Notes under the pieces: model-generated
What the model was told of the DNA's origin: nothing
Seen by the model: the letters and a program-made list of their open reading frames with translations, nothing else
Databases searched by the model: none
Program-made: the position numbers and the translations under genes
Part shown: positions 23,875-35,314 of the stretch, one piece after another
Position numbering within the stretch: the stretch's first letter is position 1
How the letters are laid out: each line of letters begins with the position of its first letter
Source of the DNA: Epiperipatus broadwayi
Taxonomy: Eukaryota > Onychophora > Udeonychophora > Euonychophora > Peripatidae
Direction: 5' to 3'
DNA length: 64,000 nt
Assembly: GCA_028023455.1 (NCBI GenBank)
Contig: JAQFVV010012545.1
Location: forward strand, 2,693,001-2,757,000

Positions 23875-26379
23875 CTGAATAAATAATGAGAAGCACATAA
23901 TATATATATATATATACGAAGATATGCTAAATGACAGTAACGCAGTATGACTGAATGTCCCTAATGACATGAAATATAATTTACTGCTTTAAAAATAGAT
24001 GACCCTTGTTTGAATACTATAATTTAGATGAATAATACACTATGCAGTATAATATATAGAGAGATTTACATTTCATTTACTTAAAATATACTTGAAGATT
24101 TTATATAGCAAAAGAAACATTGAGATTTAGATTTCAAATTAATAAAATTATATGTTAAGATTTGATTTAGTAAAAGAAACATTAAGATTCACCTCCTTCC
24201 CTTTCCTACTATTTAAAATAATTCAATCCCACCTTCATGGATTTTACAATAACTGGAATACATAGCATATATTTTAAGAGTATAAAAAAAAAAATAACTA
24301 GCAGTTATATATATAAAACAATTAAGTCACCTCTTTTTAGAATTAAATAAATAACATTTTATGAGATTTCAAAGCGTTAATTAGCTTGAGTTCTGAATTT
24401 ACCCTGGGTAGAAAATCCAGAGTTGAAGAAATATATTTTTATAATAAACCAAAATAAAATGTTGATTAAAAAAAAAAACTGGCGAACATATATCATATAA
24501 TATGTTGATGGAATGTTAAAAACCTTAATTAATTCTTCAACTGTCTCTTATGAGGCTCCTCATCGACATCTGACGTCACTCTAACTCTGCTAGTTCTTAT
24601 GCTAGAAAATTCGTTTGACAGGTATTGATTAGGTTTTTAAAAGTTCTGTAAGATGGTGCCCTCTTCCGAATTATTTTACAAGTAAAAAATCAAAAAAACC
24701 GCATTTAAACCTAAACAAAGAAAGAACATTATCAGTGATTGGTTATCAGTGAGTTCTCCACCGAAAAAGACATTCTGATTGGCTGGAAAGAACAAAGAAA
24801 CTGCCTGATCAAAGAAAATAAAGAAATACGCTGAGATTTTCATTTCGAATGCAATTTTAAGTATTAAAAAAATATAATTTGAGAAATTAAACTAGTTTTT
24901 TAAAAAATATACTAAAAAAACAAAATTATTTTCGAAAAATATTGAAGATTTTAGTAAAAATATTTAAGATTTAGCAAAAAGAAATCTTTACTTTTCCAGA
25001 ATGTAACATTGAAAAAAAGCGTTTGCGTCACCACTTTTTTGTTTAGACATTCGCTTTATATTTGCCGAAATTGAATATATTTTATAATAAATAAATAACA
25101 ATTTATTTTTGAAAGAACTTTCATTCTCTTTCAATACCCTGAAAAATTAGTAATATACTTTTTATAAACATATCTGAGTTGAATTTAATATTATAGGCGA
25201 ATATGTTTTAACAATAGGCTTTGTCTTCAGTTTGTGAGTTGGTCAATTAAAAGATTTGATTTTTACCTCATACAACCAATAATATAATTAGCGGTTTAAG
25301 GGTTAATGGAGATTTAATTGAAAAACAAAAAGAATATTAGAAATTAAGTTTGCCAGGTTGCTGGAAATTAGCATCTTAATAAGCAAGCAGATATATAAAT
25401 CAAATAATAAATACATATAAATAAATGACCACACCAAAGTTAAGGAAAGTTAAGAGCATATAAGAGAGAATTAAATTTATAGGCATTACTTAAGAGCAAA
25501 TTACATATTAAAACAAAAACAAAGTTAAATAATACATTAGAAGAGATCTTGATAGATTATTTAGTCTAGATTTAGTTTGAGGTGACGGCTTGAAAAATTA
25601 CCTTGCAGTTCTAAGAGTTCACTTTAAAATATTGCATGTTCTCCTGAGGCAGCAAGCTTCTATTAGCACACTGAAGTTCTTAGGTCAGGTTTTTCCCTCT
25701 TGGACAGCAGGATGGTACGGCCATGGAAGATGATGACACAAAAGGGCCGAGAAGTGATGGATTTACTGCTACATTATTTAAGTTTCAAGCGACATGTAAT
25801 ACGTTTACAATCAGTTCTCTCAATAGTAGCTAATCTATCTGTGACTCAAAATTCAGTCATTTTATACTTTTTCTTTATTGGTTGTTTTTGAAGATGCAAC
25901 AGTAAGATAATGTCCAAAAATAAATTCAAATCTATTTCCAGATTAGAAATAGATTTGACAACATGTTTTCAACAAAAGTATCTCCAATCTTAATCCCATT
26001 TTAAGTAAAAATCTTAATTAAAAACACCTTCCCCAGATTAAAACAATAGTGTTTCCAACCCTTAATTATTTTTAGACAATCAACTGTAGCATCTTCCATA
26101 TTGGATTTTATAATAGTTTAATAATAAAAAACAAGCAATTTAAAAAGAAAAAGCTAAAAATGACGCACGATAAAATATTTAAAAATCAATATTTTGTTAG
26201 TAAGTTTTGCTCCTATATATATATTTGAGTCGCACCTCTGATATAATAAAAAAGAACTAATAATTTATAAAAAAGATTAATAATAATTTTAAAACATGTT
26301 ATTGAAACATTAAATTTTATAATTTAGGCGTGCATTTCAAATATATACATGAAAAAATATATATATGACAAAAGGAGCG
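23875..26379. other. AT-rich intronic stretch, no supported gene
   Basis: The block at about 24540-24830 has a few CpGs (GACGTCACTC near 24570) and could be an old LTR piece. The open frame at 25700-25891 is not recognised and has no splice or start context to support it. Confidence 0.45.
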
Positions 26380-26830
26380 GGATGGAATATAGGGGTTTGA
26401 ATATGGGTTAGTAGGTGGAAACATGAAGCTCAATCTTAAGCTAAGATTGACTGCTTCAATATATAGTTCATTAATTTAGAGTTGCTTTAAGTTTTATATT
26501 TTAAAATAAATACATGAGTATCCTCAATACTTAGTTATTCTCACTTAATGCAATTTACACCAGCATTTCTCCTTTTGAGAAATGCATTACTGTTATCACC
26601 TTGTCAACTCTTTATAGCTTGCTAGTTATATGATGACTTTCAATTTACATATGGCTTGCGCCTGATTCTCTCTTGGTCTTTTAATTAGCTACATTAATTA
26701 GCATAATTAGTATTCTATTTCTTTTAGCAACAAAAGTTTTCTAGAGAGTTTTATTTTTTTGTAAAAAATAATACAAAGGACTGACTGTACATATTATACA
26801 GGCAGTTCAGTTATGTTATAAACAAGCAAT
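26380..26830. repeat. Solo LTR-like copy of the 16.5-kb Gypsy repeat
   Basis: From about 26455 to 26805 the sequence aligns by eye with 16690-17040 (AGCATTTCTCCTTTTGAGAA, TTAGCATAATTAGTATTCTA, AACAAAAGTTTTCTAG, TATTATACAG). The preceding 80 bp match 19686-19790 in inverse. No internal region follows, so it behaves as a solo or fragmentary LTR. Confidence 0.55.
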
Positions 26831-27245
26831 TTTTTCCAGAACAACTATAAATATATGTGAATTTAATCTTCCATTGTAAAAGTTTTGTATTCAACAGTCT
26901 ACAGAAAAACTTTTTTTGCACTGTATCTATTTGATTTTAATGAATTTTACAAATTTTAAAACTGTCACTTGTAAGCATATTGAACACATTTGTAAGTTTT
27001 TAAAGATAAGATTATAAAAGTTATGTCAGAGATGTTTGTGATAAGTAAAGTAAAGTGAAATAACTATTTAACTTATTAAAAAAAAAGAATATTCATACAT
27101 TTTTCAAAAATAGGGCACAGAATGATAAAATTATTTACATAAAATAATTATTATAATAGAATTCATCAGTAGAAGTTAGACAAAATAGTACAAGATTTAC
27201 ACTATTAATTTTAGCTAAAAAATAAAAAAACAGATGTTCACATAC

Positions 27246-27373
27246 TTGTTCCAACCTCATTAAGAAGTATTATAGGATCTCCAGTGAGTGTACGAAAAAC
27301 AAATGTAGCACTGGCAATATATAATGCCACAATTGCTTGTCTATGTGATCGACTCTCAATTGGATCCCAGGCA
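27246..27373 (-). CDS. STRA6-like membrane transporter, exon 3 of those seen
   Basis: A 128-nt internal exon on the minus strand. The acceptor is a T-rich tract ending TTTAG (27374-27378) and the donor GTATGT starts at 27245. Its first base completes the tyrosine codon opened by the 31.9-kb exon and its last base opens the lysine codon finished at 10257, so both phases fit. The product reads AWDPIESRSHRQAIVALYIA, then a hydrophobic SATFVF, then RTLTGDPIILLNEVGT. The polar DPIESRSHRQAI stretch before a membrane segment lines up with the FLAGDRPRAV region of STRA6. Assignment is from remembered family pattern. Confidence 0.78.
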
Positions 27374-27711
27374 CTAAATAAAAAAAAAAACATTTTCAGC
27401 TTTTAAACACAAATTTTGCAAATGAATTATATTTATATTAATTTTAAAATAATATTATTATTGCTGTTACTAATACTACCATTATTAATGAGATGAAACT
27501 TTTATATGGATTATCTCACCAGAAAAAATGACATGAAATTAATTAGTTAATAGAACTTGCATAGTTCAATAAATTCTTAAGAATTTCAATGTATTAATTA
27601 ACAATTTTATTTAAAAGTCACAAAAAAATTAATCCCATACTGAATTCCTCAAATGATTAATAGATGTGAGATGGGTGGTACTTATTAAATTTCTATTAAA
27701 AGCTATCCAAC

Positions 27712-27745
27712 TCACATCCCCAGACTAGTTTCTGGTTAGGGGCCG
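27712..27745 (-). mobile_element. Group B hammerhead fragment
   Basis: A short remnant, ATCCCCAGACTAGTTTCTGG, identical to the 3' half of the group B hammerhead (stem I strand, GUC, ACTAGT, GAA). The CTGATGA half is replaced by unrelated sequence. Confidence 0.55.
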
Positions 27746-28360
27746 AAAATAAGTTTTGTGATATGGATAGAATAGAATTAAGTAGATGTTGAAAAAGCAC
27801 TACTCTTTTCCATTTATTGATTATTTAAACAAACTTACAGAAAAGTGGAAAAAGTATAAGTAGTGAGATTAGTTATTGAAAGCATTGGGCAAACTAGGGA
27901 CATATAGTGTTTCATTGCTTTAAAAGTCATATAATATTTGATCATCTAATTTGCTGATTAAATGCATTCAGTTAACCAAATTAATTTTTTTTAAAATTTT
28001 TTCATCCAGAAATTGATCCAGAAGTATTTATCTTTGGAAACAACAAACCAATACTAGTAGAATTAACAATTGAATAAATAACTTAATTCCATACTTTTTG
28101 GTGCAACAAAAATATAATTGACTCATAATTGGAATATCACTTTGTATCTGAAGTTAAAAGGGGGAAAAAGCTATAAAATGAAGAATTAATGTGAAGTTCT
28201 ATAAAATGTATTATAAAACCCAATTAACAAAATTAATTTTTTCTTTTTACCTGAAATCTTTCATATAATAATAAGTAATCAACTTCTCCTTTAATCTATA
28301 ATCACCAAATAATTTTCTCATCTCTGGTGCACATTTTTATCCCATTTTAATAATGTGAAA

Positions 28361-28955
28361 GGCAGAAACCTTTGTCAGATGTGCTTTAAAAATGCTTATA
28401 TGATAGCCAATCAAGTCAAAACACAAAGCAAAGATTTTATGAAAAAAAGATGGTTCCACCTTCTTCTCTACTTAAATTTCTATATAAATAAGCCAGTCTT
28501 AATCAATTTTAACTTAAAAGTGTGAAGCTTTAAACACCTTCATATTTAGCTCACTAAATATTATATATAAATAAACAATATGAAATCTTTTGATTTCCTA
28601 TGAAATAATTTTCAAATCCAATGAATTGATAGAAATAAATGTAAATATATATATTTATTAAGTGCAAGAAGATTATATAGTAATAACATAAAAGGCTGAA
28701 ACATTTGTCAGATGCACCTTAAAAATGCTTATATGACAGCTAATCAGATGTAATAATGACTGCACAGGGAACTTTCAAGTCAAAACACAAGGCAAAGACT
28801 TTTATGAGAAAAAGAAGGTTTCACCTTCTTCTCTACTTAAAGTTTTATATAAATAAGCCAGTTTCAAGCATATTAGAGTCAGTAACTCAACCTTATTTAT
28901 GTGATTTTTATCATAAAAATGTGAACAAAAAAGAGCAGCTTTATTCTTCTTAATT
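28361..28955. repeat. Imperfect direct duplication (two copies of about 175-260 bp)
   Basis: The block at 28361-28535 (AAAAATGCTTATATGATAGC, AAGTCAAAACACAA, CCACCTTCTTCTCTACTTAA, ATAAATAAGCCAGT) recurs at about 28690-28955 with an internal insertion. The open frames over the second copy are on both strands and have no motif. Confidence 0.7.
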
Positions 28956-29459
28956 CCTTTACTTCTATGTTTTTCTCGCTCCATATAATTATTTTCAATT
29001 TTTTTTCAATAGTTTACACTATAAAATTAAGTGCTCAGCACTTGCCTTTTTATTTTCACATAAATCATAGTTACAGTAAAAATTATTTATCCCATTTGTG
29101 TCTCCTTTTTTGATAACCAGATCTCCTGTCACTATTTCAAATAATAAAATATCTCTAGTGTTATCATATATATTTTTGTTATTTTATATATATTTTTGCT
29201 CTTGTATACTTCCAAACTATTTTCTTTTAATTCACACTCAATTTTCTTTTTTTCTAATAAACTTTTCTTGTCTCTTTTTCCTCTTGTCATAATAAAATAT
29301 CCTTTATGTTTTTTTTTTCAATTTTTTTTATACAAATACATAAAAGCAAATTCTTTGCATATTGCAAAACTTTATTATTCAACCATGTCGGTTGTTCTTT
29401 TTACTATCTTTTTTTAATTATGTATTTTTAATCTTCCAAACTTTTTAAATTTGTGTTTA

Positions 29460-29960
29460 ATTTCCCTATTTCTCTTAAACAGTTTCATTTTTCATCTGCA
29501 ATTCATCATCCAAGGTATTTTAGAATTCTATGTACAATTTTTGATTCCATTCACAAAGAATCTCGTTCTCAAAAAATAAAGGAATCACTGTCATTCATAT
29601 CTAAATTCTTTTAATTATATATATGCCAAATTTTAATTAATCCCATTCAATTTTTTTTATTTACACTCTAATTTCTAACTGATTACATAATTCTTACTTT
29701 TATTTAACAAACTATATGAATACTTCTCCATTTCTTTGAAACACATCTCTCATTTTTCATCTCTCAGTTTCACTCGATATTTTACATTTTTTTTTACTAA
29801 ATTTAATGTCCATATTTCATCTTATTTTTGCATAATTCTGTAATAACAGTTTCATAGTTTACACTGATTACAAAAATGCCACATTATCTTCATAAAGAGA
29901 GTCACTACATAAAACATTTTAAGGTTTTCACTGTGATAATCCTTACCTCACACCCATCTT
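29460..29960 (-). pseudogene. Possible LINE reverse-transcriptase remnant
   Basis: The minus strand near 29860-29900 contains SLYEDNVAFL, resembling the YADDxxLL catalytic box, followed by a lysine-rich decayed stretch like the region downstream of it in LINE reverse transcriptases. Stops are frequent and no other motif is clear. This is a weak call. Confidence 0.3.
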
Positions 29961-30204
29961 ATTATATTATTTTTAATTCTCTAAGAAATAAATAACTAAC
30001 AAAAATAATAATGAATATCTGCATTAAAATTTAATTTTACATTTAATTTTCACTGACTCTATTTTTCAATTGATACCTATAAAATTTAACTTTTTAAAAA
30101 CTTTTATCCATTTGTAATAGCAGCAGCAGAAATGATCTACAGTCATTCCAATTCCAATAAAATGTAATAATAATAATTTAATTTATTACTACTTTAATAG
30201 TAAT

Positions 30205-30440
30205 ATAATATACCATATACTCCTCAATTTACACTTCACAATGCACTTTTAATATATGATTTATTTTATTTCCTCTTGCCTATAGTTTCAACTGTTCAGC
30301 AGTCATTCAGTTATAGAAGGAGGAGAGCTCTGATGATGACTGCAGGACAGTTGAAGCTGTAGGAAAGAGGAGATAAAATAAATCATATAATAAAAGTACA
30401 TTGTGAAATGTAAATTGTGGAGTATATGGTATATTATGTT
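30205..30440. mobile_element. Group D hammerhead-like palindrome
   Basis: Two arms of about 100 bp mirror each other around about 30306-30325: CCATATACTCC...CACTTCACAATG on the left returns as CATTGTGAAATG...GGAGTATATGG on the right. The plus-strand arm has GCTCTGATGA (30328-30336), a stem II ACTG-CAGGA-CAGT, then GAAGC. The fourth base after GAA is changed from the canonical A, so the ribozyme is probably inactive. No protein is encoded. Confidence 0.6.
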
Positions 30441-30539
30441 ATATATAATTCAGAAATGCAAATAAGAAGGAGAAGTGAAAAGAAATTTTAATACTTTAAT
30501 AGTAATAAAAAACACTTCAAGAAATATTTTAGATATTAT

Positions 30540-30820
30540 ATTGCTTTCATTTTCAACCATTACTGATCCACTTCAGAATGAAGATGTCTCCAAATTTAAT
30601 CTACTTTCTCTGGTAATATAATCTTTCTTCTCCATAAGACATTAGCAAACTTGCTTACTTTATCGATCTACCTCACATGTGACTCTTTATAAATATTTTA
30701 CAATTTCTTGGAATACAATTTAAAGCTTCAACTATGTCCAGGCTAGACTCATTTTAGTCTTTGAATTCTTACTAGATATTATATACATCACCAATATCTT
30801 GTCACATTGACAATAAAAGC
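30540..30820 (-). pseudogene. RTE-type LINE 3' fragment
   Basis: Matches the 3' ends of fragments at 32.7, 44.6 and 48.2 kb (TTTTCAACCATTACTGATCC, then AATGAAGATGTCTCCAAATT, then TTTAATCTACTTTCTCTGG). Only the terminal part is present. Confidence 0.5.
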
Positions 30821-31218
30821 ATTGGCTGGAATGATTGTGATTTATATGTGACAATCTATTGTCTTTGAACACTTACATTAAAAATATTGAAATATAGACT
30901 TTATAAATAATTAATCTACTAATGAAAATATTTATGTCTGAAGACAATATATCAGTACCATTAGAATACTATTATAAAGATTAGGTATACAATTTTACAT
31001 TTATATTATTATAATTTTGTTTGTTCCTTCTATGTATATGGATTATTTATAGTATTTTTGAAATGCAGTTATGTAAAAAGACATTTCTATGTGCTGTTTG
31101 ATAAACATGTTTTATATTCTGAATAACTTTATGCTAAAACAAATTTATATAAAACTCCTTTGTAATAATGATGGTAAAAATGTACTATGTATTGATTGTA
31201 GATTATCTGTATTCTACA

Positions 31219-31479
31219 TCATTGAGCAGGCCCGAATCCAATAAGTGTGGGACCCAATTGGATTTTTTTGTGAGGGTCTCTATATATTAAACTTAAAATA
31301 AATATATTTTTAATTATTTGAATAATTTATAATTTATCCTTTATCGTCAAAAGCAATTTGCTTTAAATTTTGAAAAATAACTTTTTGTTAATTTTGGTGG
31401 TGATGTGGGGCCCCTTCAAGTGCGGGGCCCAATGGAGCCCAATCACTCCAATCACCTTAAATCCAGGCCTGTCATTGAG
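31219..31479. mobile_element. hAT-like non-autonomous DNA transposon (MITE)
   Basis: TCATTGAG flanks both sides (31219-31226 and 31472-31479), an 8-bp target duplication. The enclosed 245-bp element begins CAGGCCCGAATCC and ends AATCCAGGCCTG, an imperfect terminal inverted repeat. Eight-bp duplications and CAGG-type ends are typical of the hAT superfamily. There is no transposase, so it would depend on an autonomous relative. Confidence 0.8.
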
Positions 31480-31486
31480 CAAGGTA

Positions 31487-31566
31487 GCAGTATTATTATT
31501 ATTATTATTATTAGTAGTGGCCGCAGCAATGGTGGTGGCAGTGGCAGTGGCAGCAGCAACAGTAGC

Positions 31567-31645
<79 letters not shown>
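31487..31645. repeat. (ATT)n and (AGT)n trinucleotide microsatellites
   Basis: ATT repeats at about 31492-31513 and a long AGT run at about 31560-31645, with GGC/GCA variants between. Open frames of poly-Val, poly-Ser and poly-Tyr in three frames are products of this repeat. Confidence 0.95.
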
Positions 31646-31850
31646 TATTAAAATTAGTTTTATCAAGATTATAAAACTAATCTGGAAACCACAAATATAG
31701 CTATATATAAAAAGTGTTTTCAAGTATACTTTATAATGCTATCTTTAATTTCATCTATGCAAAAATACAAACATAATGTGTCATGAAAAATATTTTAAAA
31801 CTTTAGATAGACTGACATAAAATTACAAATATCTATACATTGCTATCACA

Positions 31851-31871
31851 TCACACACACACACACACACA
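31851..31871. repeat. (CA)n microsatellite
   Basis: A short run of CA dinucleotides just downstream of exon 2 in the intron. Confidence 0.9.
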
Positions 31872-31886
31872 ATTAAATTTACTTAC

Positions 31887-31969
31887 TAATGGTAACCAGG
31901 ACGTTTACAATATTTCCACAAAATATTTTTCCGTGGTTTCAGAAAATGGAAAAGCATATAAAAAAAAAG
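31887..31969 (-). CDS. STRA6-like membrane transporter, exon 2 of those seen
   Basis: An 83-nt internal exon on the minus strand. The acceptor is a T-rich tract ending TATGTAG (31970 upward) and the donor GTAAGT starts at 31886. It opens in phase 0, continuing a hydrophobic helix (LFFYMLFHF), then a basic linker KPRKNILWKYCKRPGYH, and ends with two bases of a tyrosine codon completed in the 27-kb exon. The linker lines up with RRRQLWPDCVRGRPG of STRA6, sharing the basic run, LW, C and RPG. This was the main reason for the family call. Poly-T at the start of the exon makes the acceptor slightly ambiguous, but the phase supports it. Confidence 0.75.
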
Positions 31970-32465
31970 CTACATAAAAAACAAAACAAAATGAGTTATA
32001 ATAATTAAAATAAATAAATAAAAGTACAAAACATAAGAAATTTTTAAAAATGGCATGGTTTCATTTATGAAATATTAACAAACTTTTTATTTTTAATTAT
32101 TTACACACATATATAGACAGGCACTTGTCAGATTTTATCCATAAAATTAATCTTAGGTTAAAACTAGTTTGAAAGCTTAATAAATAATAATGTGTTAAAA
32201 TAAAAAAATGTATCTATAGATTTTTAGAGATACTAAACTAAATAAATCTTTAAAAAAAAGAAGTCATATATGTATTAATTAGCTTTAGTGATATTACGAC
32301 AGCAAAAATATTGAAACCTTGAATTATTAGAATTTATAATTGAAAAATGATAGTCCTATTTATGGAATAGCTACTATAATGTGTTTAAAAAAAACAATCA
32401 AATTGTTTCTAAAATAAATTATTTTTTAAATTGAGAAGTTTTTGTTGGAATGGTATTTAAGCCAA

Positions 32466-32548
32466 ACGTTAGTGGCCTAGCGGTTAGCATAGCTGCCTTC
32501 CAAGCAGCTGGCCTGGGTTCGCTTCCGATCAACGCATTTGACATATGG
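32466..32548 (+). repeat. tRNA-Gly(TCC)-derived SINE copy 2
   Basis: The most tRNA-like copy. Acceptor halves ACGTTAG/TCAACGCA, A box TGGCCTAGCGGTTAGCAT, anticodon stem GCTGC/GCAGC around CTTCCAA (anticodon TCC), and a B-box-like GGGTTCGCTTC. The T arm is imperfect and the molecule is followed by TTTGACATATGG, the tail shared with the copies at 2.4 and 53.5 kb. It could be a recent SINE or a pseudo-tRNA; a working tRNA gene is less likely. Confidence 0.72.
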
Positions 32549-32699
32549 AATATTTGTGCATTTAAATGAGATAAACTAGAAGATCAATATATTATATGCC
32601 AACATGAAACAATGAAAGGGATCATTTAATTTATAATATTTAAAACAGATAAATGATAAATGTTAGATAGTTCATGCTGAATTGACATTACCTTTAACA

Positions 32700-33870
32700 T
32701 TTTTATTATTACCATCATTTTCAATCATTAGTAATCTACTAATGGTTAAAATTCTTTCCAAGTTTAATCCAGTTTCTGTCCACATATCTTACATGTAATA
32801 TTTTTATAAGTCCTTTACAATTTTTTGGGCTCCAATTTAAGACTGCCCTTTCATTATGTTGAATCCATCTCCATTTCAATGATGTTGATGATGAATGTTT
32901 GTTTTCTTAAGAAAGTATTTCATTTTTAATATCTTTTTGTTATATCCAAAATATATATCTTCTTAATTTGTTGAGTAGTCTGAATATTCAAGTCTCATAC
33001 CCATAAGTAAAAACTAGCAAAATATATTAATCAAAATCCTTCCTTTTTAAATACATAGGCATATTTCCTTTTAATAATAAATTATTTTTACCAAAAGTAT
33101 TTCATTCATGTTTAATTGTACGATTGATTCCATTCATTATTATGCCACATATATATATATTAATATTTTGATTAAGATATCTAAATTCGTAATCTTCTTT
33201 TTTTTTTTAACTTTATTAGTAACAAAATATTTACAAGAATTAGTATATTTACATTAAGAGCTTTTTACATTTTTTTTTTTTAAATTTTTAATTTCTTAGG
33301 ATGTTTTTAGAATATAATGATTTAAAACAAGATTATTACTATGATGGCATTAATGAGCAACTAAGGAATACATTGCTTTGCCATATTTTTCTTGTGACAT
33401 TACTAGGTATATATTTCTGAGCATAAAGATAAATGTTATACCATTCTTTGTTATTTTTTTTAAGTACATTGTATTTTTTGTTATCAAATATTACAGCACA
33501 ACGGGCAAGCCATATTGTTCTTAGAGTGTGAACGGTTACAAGGGCATTGAATCTTCTAATTTATGATTATATATTGTTTATTATCTTATTCTGAAAAAAA
33601 ATCGCTGGACATAACTTTGGTCTTTTTAGTATTTATTTTTAATCCTAATTTTTTACTTTTATTTGATAACTTTTAGTTTTCTAAAGTTCTGAAATATTAT
33701 TTTCAAAAACAGCAACATTATCTGCAAAATGTAAATGACTAACATAATCTCACTTTATTTTTATAAGTTAGTTTCTCATTTTAATCCGCAAAATATTTTA
33801 TACAAAACGGCTGTAAAAATTTTTGGATGACATGGGGTCACACTGTTATGAATCCTTCTCAGTGTTAATT
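32700..33870 (-). pseudogene. RTE-type LINE fragment (reverse transcriptase to 3' end)
   Basis: Minus-strand remnant aligned by eye with the copy at 44.6-46.3 kb. Near 33690-33740 it reads FADNVAVFENNISEL, the region around the F-A-D-D catalytic box of RTE reverse transcriptases. The 3' end lies near 32700 (TTTTCAATCATTAGTAATC). It has frameshifts, stops and AT-rich indels. It ends next to a group C tRNA-like remnant and the Penelope insertion. Confidence 0.6.
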
Positions 33871-33887
33871 TTTTTGTATCATTTATA

Positions 33888-33975
33888 ATACATAGGGTAT
33901 ATGAGCACAGACTTTCAGACGTCCCATCATTCTCCACTCTATCTAATAACACTGATACACTCAAGCACATATATA
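33888..33975 (-). repeat. Group C tRNA-like half, interrupted by Penelope
   Basis: The minus strand reads TATCAGTGTTATTAGATAG, then CTGAAAGTCTGTGCTCATAT, matching the tRNA-like half of group C at 42.83-42.9 kb. The hammerhead half, expected on the higher-coordinate side, is absent; the truncated Penelope copy begins there at about 33976. Confidence 0.6.
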
Positions 33976-34913
33976 CACTGTTGTTTTTACTTTGCCCTGA
34001 GGAAGTCTTGTCACAAGAACATCCAAGAATGCCAATTTTTGTTCTTGTTCTGATTCCATCGTGAATTTAATTGTAGGAGATATGTTGTTAATGTGCATCC
34101 AGAAAGACTAATTTTTCCTTACCATGTGGCCATACCACAAATGTATCATCAACATATCGAAGCCACACTTTAGGTGGACATGGAGTAGTATTTATGGCTG
34201 TGGCTTCAAGTTCTTCCATGTAAATGTTGCTGAGCAAGGGTGACAGTGATGATCCCATGGCCATCCCTTGATTTTGTTGGAAGAATTCTGAGTTATATTG
34301 AAAGTATGTTGTTGTTACACAGAATGTTAATAATTCCATTATACTATCAATAGGTAGAGCTGTTCTAGTTTGTAGACTATTATCATCATTTAACCTTTTC
34401 CTTACAATAGACAATGCTTCATCACATGGTACATTTGTAAACAGACTTTCCACATCAAAGCTTACCAATATGTCAGTTCTATCCATTTTCATGTTCCTGA
34501 CTAATTCCACAAAGTGCTTAGAATCCCTGACGAAAGATGATGTCCTATATGTCAATGGACTAAGAACTTTGAGAAGAAATCTTGACAAATTTTGACAGGG
34601 TGAATTTCTAGAACTAACAATAGGTCTTAATGGAACATTGTCTTTATGAATTTTTGGCAGCCCATACAGGTGAGGAATCTTTCTGAAATACAAAGTTAAT
34701 TTTCTTTTTTCTGAATCACTGAAATACCTGCAATGCTTCCGGAGTAATGCTTGTAGTTTTACCTTTGTATTTGGAATTGAATTTTTTGCCATCTTTTTGT
34801 ATTGGCCTGCTGTGAGAAGGCCTTGTATTTTGTTATCATAATCAGTTTTATCCATTACAACTGTAGTGTTACCTTTGTCAGCAGGAAGAATGATTATAGA
34901 TGTATCCCGTTTG
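33976..34913 (-). pseudogene. Penelope-like element, inverted partial copy (reverse transcriptase)
   Basis: About 938 bp, nearly identical in reverse to 36012-36950 of the adjacent element. It encodes the reverse transcriptase core: LPADKGNTTVVMDKTDYD, LYGLPKIHK, LVSFDVESLFTNVP with a catalytic aspartate, QGMAMGSSLSPLLSNIYME and WLRYVDDTFVVW with the YVDD box. A 2-nt deletion near 34109 shifts the frame after KEKL. It lacks N terminus, endonuclease and a 3' pLTR of its own. It meets the pLTR at 34911 through a shared TTTGA, suggesting microhomology joining. Where the plus-strand copy has two stop codons, this copy has glutamine codons. Confidence 0.88.
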
Positions 34914-35314
34914 AAGGACTCAGGAGGATTTGAACCAACCCTCATATATAAATATATCAAATTTCTACTATATGTTGCCTTTGACAGAATAGCTCAGTTG
35001 ATAGAGCGTTTGCCTTAAATTCAATATACAAAAATCTAAAGGTGTGAGTTCAACTTCTAAGCGAATATTGTCACTGTGCATATAGGCCAGTAACACCTGA
35101 AGAAGAGTGGAGAATAATACTACTTGAAATGTTGTGTAATTACTAACCTGTATTGTCTATTTGTGTGTTATTACTAACAAGTTGTTTGTATTTGAAAAGT
35201 TTAAATAAAGTTTAAAATTTTTTATACATTCAACATTCACTCATAAATGATGGAAATAGTACAACATATCACATCTTATAATATACCATCATTACAAACC
35301 TTCAGACAAATACT
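34911..35314 (+). repeat. Penelope 5' pLTR (404 bp)
   Basis: Direct repeat of 37709-38112, differing at about a dozen positions (roughly 97 percent identical by eye). It contains ACTCAGGAGGATTTGAACCA, a tRNA-like segment (A-box-like TAGCTCAGTTGATAGAGC at 34990 and B-box-like GGTGTGAGTTCAACTTC at 35041), a decayed hammerhead, an AATAAA signal at about 35203, and the start codon region of the protein frame (35247). It is shared by the inverted copy on its left and the full copy on its right. Confidence 0.88.
35090..35145 (+). ncRNA. Decayed hammerhead ribozyme in Penelope 5' pLTR
   Basis: CTGAAGA (a CTGANGA core), stem II GAGTGG-loop-CTACTT, GAA, then ATGTT. Stem I is CAC/GTG, then a bulge, then GTAA/TTAC. 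The ancestral sequence was probably GAAACGTT; here CG has become TG, which breaks helix III. Penelope-like elements of many animals are known to carry hammerheads in this position. Confidence 0.6.

Noticed and set aside
28318-28400. Hammerhead-like pattern: CATCT, CTGGTGC, a CACATT/AATGTG stem, GAAAC, GTC, AGATG
   Set aside because: Two or more invariant core bases differ from CTGANGA and the related duplicate at 28.69 kb lacks the 5' half. Probably chance, though stem I and GAAAC...GTC fit.
31370-31723. Open frames of poly-Val, poly-Ser and poly-Tyr on both strands
   Set aside because: They are translations of an AGT/ATT microsatellite, not genes.
32466-32537. Functional tRNA-Gly gene
   Set aside because: T arm and acceptor are imperfect and the shared TTTGACATATG tail is found on other degenerate copies, favouring a SINE.
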